A stretch of 64,000 nucleotides of DNA, taken from Lingula anatina (lineage: Eukaryota > Brachiopoda > Lingulata > Lingulida > Lingulidae). A program made the position numbers and the translations under genes. Below the pieces are notes generated by a model. It saw nothing but the letters and a program-made list of their open reading frames with translations, searched no databases and was not told the DNA's origin. Each line of letters starts with the position of its first letter. Position 1 is the first letter of the stretch. The stretch is taken from positions 206,807 through 270,806 of the forward strand of contig NW_019776157.1 in the NCBI RefSeq assembly GCF_001039355.2, given 5' to 3'. Shown piece after piece: positions 49,232 to 60,000 of this stretch.

Positions 49232-52200
49232 AGAGAGAAAATGCATATGTGCATAAAAAGTTAATCATGTCTGTTAAAACATGTAAACCTCACACTGGGA
49301 CATTCAGATCATCATAGCTGTCTTCTAGACTCTCAGGATTGTGGTAGAAATGCTCCATCCTCATGATCACATCATGGAGCTCAGCAGTGGGGTGGCGGTG
49401 GACTCTTTCTGGGGCATTCTCGGATAGTCCAGGGTATGCTGTCCTCAGTCTGGAACCAAGTGAATTCTTCTGGATGCTGTGGAGTAGGGGCATGTAAACA
49501 TCTGCTGAAGGTGATGGGTACAGCTGGAATTTACCAATTATGACAGTGTATCTAACTATAATAGACACTCTCACACTCATGCCTACACACATATACACAT
49601 ACACACACACACACAAATTAGGTTATGCCAAGAGTAAAGCATATAAGTAAAACAATGCCACCTTATTATCACTATAAAATAGTATAATACACTCACCAAT
49701 AGAGTTTAAGTTATCTTGTACATCTCAGTTACGTTTTTTCTCCCTTTTGGAAAAGAATGGGAGCTATATCTCTTTCCCTTTTTTATTTTTTTCTGGGGAG
49801 CAAGATAAAAAAGGGCTACACTTGCCAATGCTTGTTTGTTTTTTACCTGGTGGTAGTTTCCCTTGTTCATGTACTCTCTCCTGGTATCCATCATATATAT
49901 CAGGTCCTGCTCAGTGAGACAGAACTTGTGCCACGACTGACAACTAACATCCTGAAAGACAACATTAAATTATAAGTGCCATAATTTTATTCTCTACAGG
50001 CATAGATGTGTACGTTTTGTATATTTCCATAAAAATACAAGCTAAAAATAATTTTATGCTAAAAATTACTAATTTGCAATCCACTATCTCCATCTCAGTT
50101 ACCTTTTTTGCAGAGAATACAACAGAGGTTTTACATACCACAATTCCAATGTTACTGTCCAGTTCCTTCACTGCTCTGACCACATCATCCACTACACTGG
50201 TCCGAGAGAACAACATGGACAGCAGTTCATCAGCTGCCCCTCGCTTGACCACATTGCTTGCCCAGTTGTTTCCACCTTCATGTCCCTCCTGCATGTCTGG
50301 TTGACCATTTACCTGTGTGGACAATATATATATATATATATATAATACACTATATAATACTATAATATATATATATATATATACTAAATAATACTATATA
50401 ATATATATATAATAGTGCATTCACAACGAAACTCTGCTACTAGGTAGTTTGAACTTCATGGGGACTCTTGCTGAGTGCAATCAGATTATCACACCTCTTT
50501 TTGTTTGCAATGTACTCATGTAATCCCCAGCTTTTTTAAAAATTCTATTTAATACCAAGAGGAGGTGTGCTAATCTTTAATCTGATTGCATCCACCAGAA
50601 GTCCAAGATGAGTTAGTTGAACGATAGTATCATTGTAAACTCACCCCTAAAGATAAAAACCTGTTAAATGTGCCTACTTGGTTACAGTAAATAAATGATA
50701 AGGCATGCTGTGACAAATGATTCTTATCTAGAAGTTATGCAGGTGTGCAGTATTTTTCCATTTTGATGCATTTATATCATTAAGCTTATGTTTTCTTTAC
50801 CCAGGTTTTACCTTGATCTAGGTCAAAATAAAATGTACACTTCCCAAATTACAAATATGAAGTCATGTTAACCAAAGGACCATGCTAAAACCATGGATAT
50901 TCAATTGATCCCTAGAAGCCTTAACATGGTACAAGCCTTGCAACTTTACCTCTACTACAGCAGGGTAGAATGTGGAGTTGAATATCACATCAAATGCTAA
51001 TAGCTGATAGCAGTTCTGGCACCTGGAAGATAAGTGAATTACGCAATCCTGACGCCTGCCACTCAAAAAATCTCAACAACACCGCTTTTACATTTTATAA
51101 TATTTATAGTAAGAGCTATTTAAAGACCTTTTGTATGTAACAGGATATGTTAGGGATATGTAAGGGGTGTAGTGTGTAAGTTTGGAGTATTTTCCCAATC
51201 ATCTTGATATTTTGTTTTAATTTGCAGTCTTCCATCCCAGCTGGGAGGAATAGTATCACTGGGTGAATGGCATGAATGGAAATCACCCTAAATACCACAC
51301 ATCTGGTGTAGAACCATTCCTTTCTTTTTCTTTTCCAAATAATTTTTTAAATCTTTGCACTTTTAATTAACATAACAAATAGGTCTAAATTTGGAAACAA
51401 AATTGAGTGATACTGATTGTGTATAAGAAAAAAGGTAATGGATATAGCTTTAAAAAGACCAGTTAATACACAGAACAATGGACATTACTCATCCGCTGAC
51501 CCCACCTGTATGGACGCGAGTGGGAATCCTGGGAGAATCCAGAGAAGTGTGCCACCAGCGTGGACTCTGCCAGTAACAATGTCTGCAGCACAACACTCTC
51601 CATGTTGTGGAATGCAACTGTCGCAGCCTCTTTCCCAAAGTTGTGGGTTAAATAATGACGGAGTTGGGTAAGAAACCAAGATCGATTTGGTACCTATGTT
51701 AAACAAAAAATTTAATCAAGTGAAATGTATGAAAACAGTCTGACAGGAATGAAATAAATCAGTAAATATTATTTATTTCTTGATTTGTAACATTACAAAG
51801 TATAAATGATTAAATATGTTCATAGAAATAAGGTGCTGCTGGTGGATTATATATATTCTGATTTAAAATTTAATACACACTTACGTGTTTTTGGTAGTAC
51901 ACTAATTTTACTGAATGTCTTAAAATGTAAAATTTGTGAATCAAAAATTTTCTCATTACTAATATCATGAACACAAAATAACAGTTTTCATTATGATTTT
52001 AGCCTCTTACTTTTTTGAAGTTATTTTTAGCATCCTGCCTGTACTGTACAAGACCTTCAGAATACACATATGCCCTGAGTGGTGCAACAGATGTAACAGC
52101 CACGTAAACCCGCACATTGAACGGGGAGCCAAACAACAGGAGAGGGTTCTCAAAGAGGCGCTGTAGTACACCCTCTGTGGTCTTAAACCTGAAATTAAGA

Positions 52201-52450
52201 AAAACAATTAACAAGATATACTGGATGTGCAGTAGTCACCATAAAACCACCACCTTTTGTAGAAATAGAATGAACAATATTCTTATTTTTATATTCAGAA
52301 GTTATTCTGTTCCATAGCTATTACAATGTCTAACTTGCAAATGAATATTATTAGTATGCTCTTTTTGTAGTGTAAGATATTATAAACAAATCATATAATA
52401 AAACTAGTTGCCTGTGTTCCTAGCAATTCTTCCATGTATTCAGTCCTCCA

Positions 52451-52491
<41 letters not shown>

Positions 52492-54627
52492 CAATCATCA
52501 TACCTCAACAAATCCACTTTGTTCTCTGTGCTCACCACCTCCACCCCTCCCCCTGGGGTATTAGGCTTGTATATCCACCTGACATCTGGCTCTGTAGACT
52601 TGACTATATCTTGTATATACTGGGAATACTGGGCTGGCATTACATAGCAGGGGAGATAGAGCTGGGTGGTCTTTAAATCTGAAAGGAGAAATATTGGACA
52701 ATAAAACACCACCAAACTATTGACAAAAGTTTTTCTACATATCTGAGAAGTATTTGGAATTAAGTCTTGTGGGAGAATAAGGTTATTTGGAAATGAATGA
52801 TTTATAACACTTAAACATGCCTGCTACATGTGATCAGGATATTCACATGTTGGTACAAATGTTCTTAAAACTAAAACATTCCTTTCTGAAACAATAACAT
52901 TGTCTTGTGATTCTATAGTCATTCTATAAACAAAAGCCATCTTTTCTCCAGCAAAGACAATATTGGGCCTTTTTATTTAAATGAGTCAAACATTTCTTTA
53001 CACAATTTCAGAATATGGAAGGGATGGATATTTCTTCATATACTTTATGTTACTTTGTATTTCTACAAAATTATTCATTTATTTATTCATTTTTAGAATT
53101 ATTACAAATCCGATGACATCCTTGTTTAATGTTTTTACCTGGAATGTTAGACACTGCATTCATTGTGTTACACAAGGCATCCTTCCTCCACAAAGTGCCT
53201 CGGACTCCTGGAATTCTGTTCACCTAGAAAACATTTGTTAATAACAAAATTACACTTCAGCAATATTTTTTCATTTTACCCTAGCTACAGATATTGATTA
53301 GCGTAATGTTGTAAAACACTGAAACAATTAGGGCACTGTGAGCGAGTGTATTGTGTTGGTGAAATGGTAATAAATTTCAAGATATTAACCTATCAGACAT
53401 ATAGCATAATGCTTAGGCAGGTACAGGCATTTCCAGATGGCAATGACTGATGAGGAAAAAGCAACACCCATATATAAGGGGTGCAGTCAAATGTTTAAAT
53501 ATAATTACAGATTGCCTGCACCCTACAACTTATGATTAATAAAATCACACATACCTTCTGATAGTTGTATAATTTTCGATATTCTTCTCGTCTCAGACAG
53601 TAGCCATTATCACCATCAGTGAAGGAAAGGCACAGTAACACCAGCCAGTCATCTCTGACGCCCATCCCTACAGTGGCACTACCACCATCCTCCTCTTCTG
53701 AAAATGAAAATATATCACAAATATTTAAACGATTGGAACTTAGACTTATTACATATTTGATAACACATTTGATGTCATATTTGATGTCATATTTTCAGTT
53801 GGTAAGTATGAACTGCAGCAGACTGGTGTTTTGCTGTCAAAATTATAATTTCTCCTATTGTTTGAATACTATAAAAACCAATGCATTTTAATGACATAAA
53901 GATGTTAACCATTTACTAATTTTAAAGGTATGGAGAATTTTTCATTGTCTTATTTTACGGATTTGAATATAGTGCTTGTGCCATTATAACTAAGTATATT
54001 AAAACAAAAGACTATTTCCAAACAATATTTTGAAAAGAAATACCTCAACAAGCTGGGTTCATGTCAGAGTCAGTTTAAGTTACTTAAAATTTGCTACTAT
54101 TTCTCAAATCTATCTTACTCCCTCCATGGCCTTCCTGCACCTTCTCCCCCTGTTGTCTCTCATACCATACTGGTTTCCTCACGCTGAACCCATGTCCCTT
54201 CAGTACCTATAATATTGTAAAACAGAAACCATCTTTAACTTAAGCTGTCAATAAATATAATATTAATCCAGTTTCTTGATCCTTTTGGCGTGTGCAGTAT
54301 TAATAACCCAAAATTACATTGTTTTAAAATTAAGTGCCACAGAAATTCTCCAATAGAGGGCCATGGGGAAAATAGCCTTTGCCATTATGTTTTTACCCAC
54401 AAAAATAAAGTTTAATAATAGGTTTAATAAATTAAAAAAATAAATAGATAAAATAGACATTTTGGGTGCAATAATACTCAACTGTGTTAAGCACACAATG
54501 GACTGTTTTCCACAACATGACATACCTGTTCATACAGGGGTAGGTCTCTGAGCACGGCCACACTGCTACCTCTGACCAGAGCCACCTTCTCTCTCCTGCC
54601 CAGACGATCTAGGTACACATCTTCTAA
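44080..54627 (-). CDS. CPED1: CPED1-type protein (TTL-like ATP-grasp + cadherin-like + PC-esterase), 22 exons, 5' end missing
   Basis: Exons, 5' to 3': 54526-54627, 54119-54206, 53555-53697, 53139-53223, 52504-52678, 52011-52188, 51506-51693, 50950-51022, 50139-50312, 49847-49951, 49294-49523, 48956-49035, 48365-48394, 47985-48174, 47522-47702, 47033-47156, 46555-46691, 45992-46212, 45531-45632, 45042-45129, 44584-44730, 44080-44217. All phases join: 992 residues and a stop. Residues ~140-365 look like a tubulin-tyrosine-ligase ATP-grasp: WIYKPNTPGGG, ENPLLLFGSPFNVRVYVAVT, LLAFDVIF then PAVVEVNGQPDM. A cadherin-like sandwich and Cys-rich linker follow. The PC-esterase has LMFIGDSTNRGMMHYI (Ser768) and VLVVGGVQWLG; I could not find a clear DxxH. 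The end is RYHVEGEINTAYSEILINRM. Predicted to act on glycans in the secretory pathway; the reaction is unknown. The first exon begins at an acceptor, so exon(s) with start and signal peptide lie upstream and were not found. Confidence 0.88.
44199..44350 (-). repeat. Duplicated acceptor of the CPED1 last exon around a G/C-rich insertion
   Basis: 44201-44250 (GATTTCTGTTACCTGGAAAA) and 44304-44350 (GATTTCTGCTACCTGAAAAC) are copies of the last exon's start plus its intron acceptor. Between them lies GGCGGATTTAGGGGGGTGTC and a C run; similar sequence occurs at 35816. The upstream acceptor would produce VAEIEGGGGGVRTPLTPP and stop, an alternative C-terminus. Confidence 0.7.
44369..44410. repeat. 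(GT)n microsatellite
   Basis: About 40 bp of GT. Confidence 0.95.
46205..46545 (-). repeat. Degenerate tandem array made of the CPED1 PC-esterase exon acceptor
   Basis: The intron before the exon 45992-46212 consists largely of 50-60 bp units resembling TATAAACATGAGCTGAAAGT then GAAACTGGTGCTGTAGTC. Copies are recognisable near 46200, 46250, 46295, 46430 and 46480 (for example TCTATGAATGTGAGC, TCTATGCACGTGAGC, TCTATGACTGTGAGC). The unit contains the first codons of the exon and its splice acceptor. Confidence 0.6.
49147..49230. repeat. (GT)n then (GA)n compound microsatellite
   Basis: GT repeats to about 49193 followed by GA repeats, in a CPED1 intron. Confidence 0.95.
50325..50415. repeat. 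AT-rich microsatellite cluster
   Basis: Interrupted AT and ATACTATAT runs next to the acceptor of the CPED1 exon 50139-50312. Confidence 0.85.
52449..52490. repeat. (AC)n microsatellite next to a CPED1 donor
   Basis: About 40 bp of AC begins roughly 15 bp past the donor of exon 52504-52678. Confidence 0.95.
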
Positions 54628-56166
54628 CTGAAGAAAAAAATGTGAGGTCAATTTTAAAAACCAACTACAGGTCACCATTGCTCAAAAATACCATTGCCAT
54701 TTCAAATTTATATTGATAAGGGGCAAAATACTCATGAATTTAAGAAGACTACTTCTGATTTAGCCTGTGTCAATTTTCAATCTTATTTTTGGTCTTAAAT
54801 TCAACACAAACTTTCAACTTTAATTCTTTTGTGGCACAGAGCCCAAGGTTTTGTTTCATAAAAAAACTAAAACTGCAATTGAAAGGCTGAAATTGAAAGA
54901 AATATATTGCTCTTGCCTTATAAAACAAAAGAAATATCTTATTTTTTAGTCCAGTAGTTATTTTAATTTGCACAATTCAAACTAAAATTGCCACACCATC
55001 CATTACACATATCCATAGGCCCAATGGCAATCATTTATTTGTGATTGAATAGTTTACTTCATGTAATTAATATCCAGATATTTCAGTTTCAACACTACTT
55101 GGTGTGGCCTAAACTACTTGGGAACAAGCCTGTAACCACATAATTGTGCCAGTGGCCCCTTAACAGACATCATTAACCTCTACAGTGAGCCACACATCAA
55201 ACCAACTACCTTCTGTAGTAAAAACACGACAGATTTCCATGTGTTAGCAATAGAACCTAATAAAACCAATTTTAACCCAGCGGCTGTGCAACACATATCT
55301 ACAGCGGAGAAACTTCCGCAGCAGATTTCTTCGTTTAATCCTTTTTTCACATGTCAAATACTGCAGTGTTTTAGTTTTTTTCTGAGTGATTTCTTCATTG
55401 CTCTTTTAAAAAGGTTAGCATGGTTTTAAGAGCATTTTATACCAATATATCATGCTTGTGTATAATCATATGCAGAATTACTTTTCCAGAAGGTCAAAGT
55501 GAAAAAAAGTGGAAAACAGATGACTTACTGTGGTACACAATTTTTCCAAAAATTCAGGCTGAACCTTGTATTTCATGCAAGTTTATGCACTTTTCTTATT
55601 TTTTTACTTAACAAATATCTGCTTTATTTCCTCAATTGAAACAAAATTTTGTCTGTTTTAAGTTTTAAATCTATTCTCAAAAACTAGGAAAACTGAAGTG
55701 TGAGGAGTTAACAAAAGTGTGACCATCTCCTCCCATCCAACTGCTCAACAGCTACACTGCACTGCACTGACATGACAATTTAAGCCAATTTGTCTCCATA
55801 AAAATTAATTAAATTTGCTTTAAGTGCACCACTCATGTAAGAAAACAAACAAAACGAGGAAAAAAGATTACAACAACCAACAGTTGGTTAACCTCAAATA
55901 TCTCGTAATAAGTAACTTGACTTCTCTGTTCACTAAACCCCACCACAATGTGTTTCCTGCAAAAGTGACAACTTAATTAACCAATTCCTGTCGAAAACTG
56001 CCACACCATCCCCTTCTGAATCAGAGGACTTAAATTACAAACATCCCTATCTCTCAACATGTCAATTGTGTAGTCCCTTTACAATGTTTATATAACTCTG
56101 CATATCAAAATGTACCATGTTTTTATTTATTTATCTACTTATTTGTGTAATTTTAATTTTATAATT

Positions 56167-57156
56167 GTGTGAAGTGTGGTCTGAAGAAATATTCAAGGAA
56201 AAACAAATGTCACTTACAAAACTAAATAAATATCCTTTTGAACAACTACATCTAAAAATGTGCAAATGGGCACTAGGTGTACGAAAAAATGCTTTGAACA
56301 ATGCCTGTAGAGCTGAATTTGGAAGATTTCCACTCTATTCTGATATTGCAAAACAGACACAGAGATACAGCGCCAGACTAAAAGAGCTACCTTCCAACAG
56401 ATTGGTCAAAAACATTTATGAACAGGAGCAAAAAGAAAAAGGACCCTGTTGGTCTGAATCAATAAGAACATTTATACAATGTTGGGGTCTGGGCCATGAA
56501 ACTGATACAGAAACACTAGATAACTTTGAAAACCTAAGAGATGCTATCAACAATAAAATTGAGGAACTATTTTGGAAAGACCTGGAAAGTGATAACTACA
56601 GTAAACTCAGGACATACAGATTACTTAAAAAAACTTACACCCATGAAAAATATCTGTCAATGAAAGTCACCCCATCAGAAATGAAGACTATTGCAAAAAT
56701 GCGGATTAGTGACCACGAATTAGAAATTGAACGTGGCCGCTATACGTCCCCTAAAACCCCTACTGAAAATCGCAAGTGCCCCCACTGTAATGAAATTGAA
56801 ACAGAGATCCACTTTTTACTGAAATGTGAAGAACATAGTGACAGAAGAATTAGATTAATGATACCTCCTGAGCAGAAAACAGATCATGAAAAAATTCAGT
56901 GGCTGCTCAGTCCAAAAAGTGAATCATGTTTGAGAACATTATATCTTTATATAACTGAAAGTTTGAAAAAACGACACACCCACCAACAGCAATAGTTGTT
57001 TTATTCTGTGCTGCTTCCCAGTAAACATTCAATACGTATTGTATAGATTTGTATAATTGTTGCTAATTTGTTATGACTAGTGTAGAGAGCCTGTGAAATG
57101 TAATATGTATGCATTTTAGTGCTCAATAAAGATTATTATTATTATTATTATTATTA
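56167..57156 (+). mobile_element. 5'-truncated non-LTR retrotransposon, present in only one of two versions
   Basis: An open frame (56165-56995) encodes the post-RT C-terminal part of a LINE: LHLKMCKWALGVRKNALNNA, then the zinc-knuckle-like RKCPHCNEIETEIHFLLKCE. There is no reverse transcriptase catalytic part, so it was truncated on insertion. The 3' end has AATAAAG and an (ATT)n tail. The matching site in the second version (about 61311-61320) is empty: TTTTATAATT runs directly into ATATGTAGC. The frame is intact to its stop, implying a young insertion. Family resembles elements ending in ETExHFLLxC; exact clade not determined. Confidence 0.85.
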
Positions 57157-58173
57157 TATGTAGCTTGATAATACCATGTACACTATACTTAAAATCAATA
57201 AAGTTTTTTTTCTTCCCTTTACAACTTCTCCCAAAATCCTACCCCTGAGATAAAATGAGCTTTTTCAGGGGTTAATCAGGGGGTTGGGGTGGTGGGTGTT
57301 GTCTTCTTTTTAAAAAGAGCATAAGGCTAGGCCCCATATACACCCCTTCAAAAAAATTATATTTTAAAACAAAAGTACTTATAGTGTTTTAGTTTAAATT
57401 CTGGTGTACATTAGCTGAGGATAACAGACAAGTAGTAGTCCACATAAATAAGTATCCTAGCTTTGTTTCACTAAACATTTTTATGGTTATGTTGTAAACA
57501 ACTCATTACTGAACAGATCCAAGCAAAAGAGGGGGGGGGGGGGGTTCTAGAGGATGAGAAACAGATGACAGGGATCATCACATCATTAAAGTAGAATGGC
57601 TTAAGCACCCCTGACCTTCAGTCAGAAATCAAAGGTGTGTAAAGTCAGTCATCTGGAAATTGCTCTTCCGGATTTCTCTTTTGATATTCTTTAAACAATT
57701 TTATTTTGCGGCAAAATTGCAGTCAGTTCCTGGAGTTTTGATACTGATGCTTTAATGTAACTCGTAAGGTGTGGACATCTTCGACTTTGTTTTTGTTTTT
57801 AAATTTCAAAGAAAAACTAAATCCTGACAATTAAAGAGAACATACTAGCTTTTGATCAAGCAGTGCAAAAGAGTGAATATAAATAAAAGAGTGTTTATTC
57901 AAAAGTGTATAAAAACATGCATGAAATAAATGGCATATATCTTTTCATTTCAATGAATGAAGAACTGTATGGCAGAGAGCAGTTGAAAATATCACATTTT
58001 AGGAGGGGTACCTTCAATTTGTGAAGGAGGCTTGCCATTAAAGGTGTGGTCACTCTTACAGATTACTGAATGAAGAACACCATCTGCTCTTTTTTATTTC
58101 CAGGTGGTTTTTTCAGCTAGCATGATAAAGACCATGTGGCCAGTCTAATCACCTACTATCTTTTCTGTTTCAG

Positions 58174-58231
58174 GGAACAGAAGATGAAGAACATTCTTGG
58201 CCCTGTGTTTGAATTAATGAAGGAAAAGTGA
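58174..58231 (+). other. Possible terminal coding exon (weak)
   Basis: A good acceptor (TTTTCTGTTTCAG) is followed by a frame EQKMKNILGPVFELMKEK and TGA. The same appears in the second version at 62328-62385 with one residue changed (Glu to Gly). No upstream exon on the plus strand was found and no family is recognised, so this may be chance. Confidence 0.2.
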
Positions 58232-59547
58232 ATCTGTCTTTATATTGGGTGGTTTTAATCTAAGACTGGATGAAAACCAAATTCATTTTAGGCCATTTAA
58301 TTTCATCTACACACTCATACTACAAAATGTATATATGATACAGTCAACATGGCTGGTTTATATACAGATCTCTGCATCAGTACCTTCCACATAAGTGAAT
58401 ACTTGTAAATCAAAGTACACCAGCAAAAGTCAAAATTTCTTTCAAAAAGAATCTTGAATAAACTGAGTTGAAGGCAATAGACTGAATGGGGCTGAACTGT
58501 GATGGTTTTCTCACCCTGCATGCAATAGACATAAGCTGAAATTCCAACAATTTGGAGAACTGGGATGTTTTGGAAAAGGTCACTTACCAAATAAGAGCTA
58601 GCTAGGACAGCTGAGGTCAACCAATACCCTAGTGCAGTGACCCCTCACTGGATATTCTGCTACTAGTGACCAGTTTTTCTACTGCCCTTATCAATCAACA
58701 ATTACACGTAGGGGAAAAACTAGAGGAATGGTGTCCTTAGGCAATTACTAACTCATCATTATCCATCAAGACTGTGATATCTCGTGGGGCACTGATCAAT
58801 TTAAAACTGGCGTCCTTTTTGTAATGTAATGACTGAGAGACAAATGAGTACCTCATCAACATTAATTGCAGTTGTTATTCTTCTGAGTTGGAAACACTTG
58901 AAAATTACATTCGATGCATTTGTCATTGTTGAAGAAAGACAGAGGCTGTGAATTAAGCAAATAAACCTAGTCTTGTGAAAGCACTGGTGTACCAGTTGAC
59001 AATACACATTTGCCATTCTGATTTCATCTTAGACCTTCATATAGCAATTTAAAAGTGAGTTTATAAATATTGATTGTAATTCTGCCAACAATTTTCTGCA
59101 TGGTGTATATGTATGGTGTATTTTGGTAATAACAGAAATGTTGAAATTTCCAGTCAACACCAATTAATGCATTCTCTGCCTCTGGTGTAGTGAGCCTAGC
59201 TTCACCAGCTGAACCTTAGAGAAATTTGGGCCTATCTTCACTTTATTCTGTGCAGGTATCCTGGTGATCAGGTCAGGTGTATCACCCCAGGATCACTACA
59301 CTTTCAGGTGTGTACAGGGATTTAATGTCACATCTCATTCTCACCTGCATACACCTTGACTGCACTTAAAGGGATAGTCACACCTTCATTTACATCCCAC
59401 GTACATGTGTTAATTCATAGGTAACAAGAATAGAGCAGGGGTTTATCATCCCATCTCACCTTTATCTATATTGGGACGTAAGTTATGTAAAGTTATATAG
59501 AAATAGATTTTAGTTCAAGCTGCAGTCAGACAAATAATCACCTTTTT

Positions 59548-59658
59548 GTGAGAAAGAGTGTGTGTGTAAGAGGAGAGTGAGTCTGCATTTACCACATTTG
59601 GGTATATGTACATTCCTATACTGAAATTTTTCAATAAAAAAAAAATAAAATAAAATAA
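59548..59658 (+). mobile_element. Small retroposed insertion with 15-bp target duplication
   Basis: AATAATCACCTTTTT occurs at both edges (59533-59547, 59659-59673). The insert ends in AATAAA followed by an A-rich tail, so it looks like the 3' end of a transcript copied in by LINE machinery. The second version (about 63700-63715) has one uninterrupted site. The source transcript is not identified. Confidence 0.75.
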
Positions 59659-60000
59659 TAATAATCACCTTTTTTATGCTGGTTCAGACTCAATAACATT
59701 GGATAACACAGTGTCCACTATTATATAAATGCACAATGACACAAAAACAAGAAGAAAAACATATCAAGCGGTTTCTAGTTAATGGAAATTCAGTCATAAT
59801 TTTTTTCATTTCTTTATATCTGAAAGGGCATTCAGAACACATGATCCGCAGACTGTAGATAACCTGTCAACTGAATACGGTGGACCCCAGAACTCCGTTC
59901 TGAAAGCACTCAAATTTTACCTAGAGCAGACCTTTTTACCAGCAAAAAGGGCAATTTGTTCACCTCCCCCCCCCCCCAAAAAAAAAAAAAAAAGAAANCT

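Larger units (their letters stand above)
54837..59962. repeat. Long near-identical duplicate, version 1 (haplotype-like)
   Basis: It matches 60001-64000 almost base for base, with scattered SNPs and indels of a few percent or less. Version 1 alone contains the LINE insertion at 56167-57155 and the retroposed insertion at 59548-59658. Apart from those, no convincing gene is seen in the segment. Confidence 0.9.

Noticed and set aside
52434-52676. Plus-strand frame over the AC microsatellite and a CPED1 exon
   Set aside because: Antisense of the TTL-domain exon joined to simple repeat.
55241-55429. 62-codon frame present in both versions of the long duplicate (also 60396)
   Set aside because: Sharing is explained by near-identity of the two segments; low-complexity Phe-rich composition and no codon-level conservation.
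58315-58620. 101-codon minus-strand frame in both versions of the duplicate
   Set aside because: Starts without an ATG, is truncated differently in the second version and has no recognised domain.
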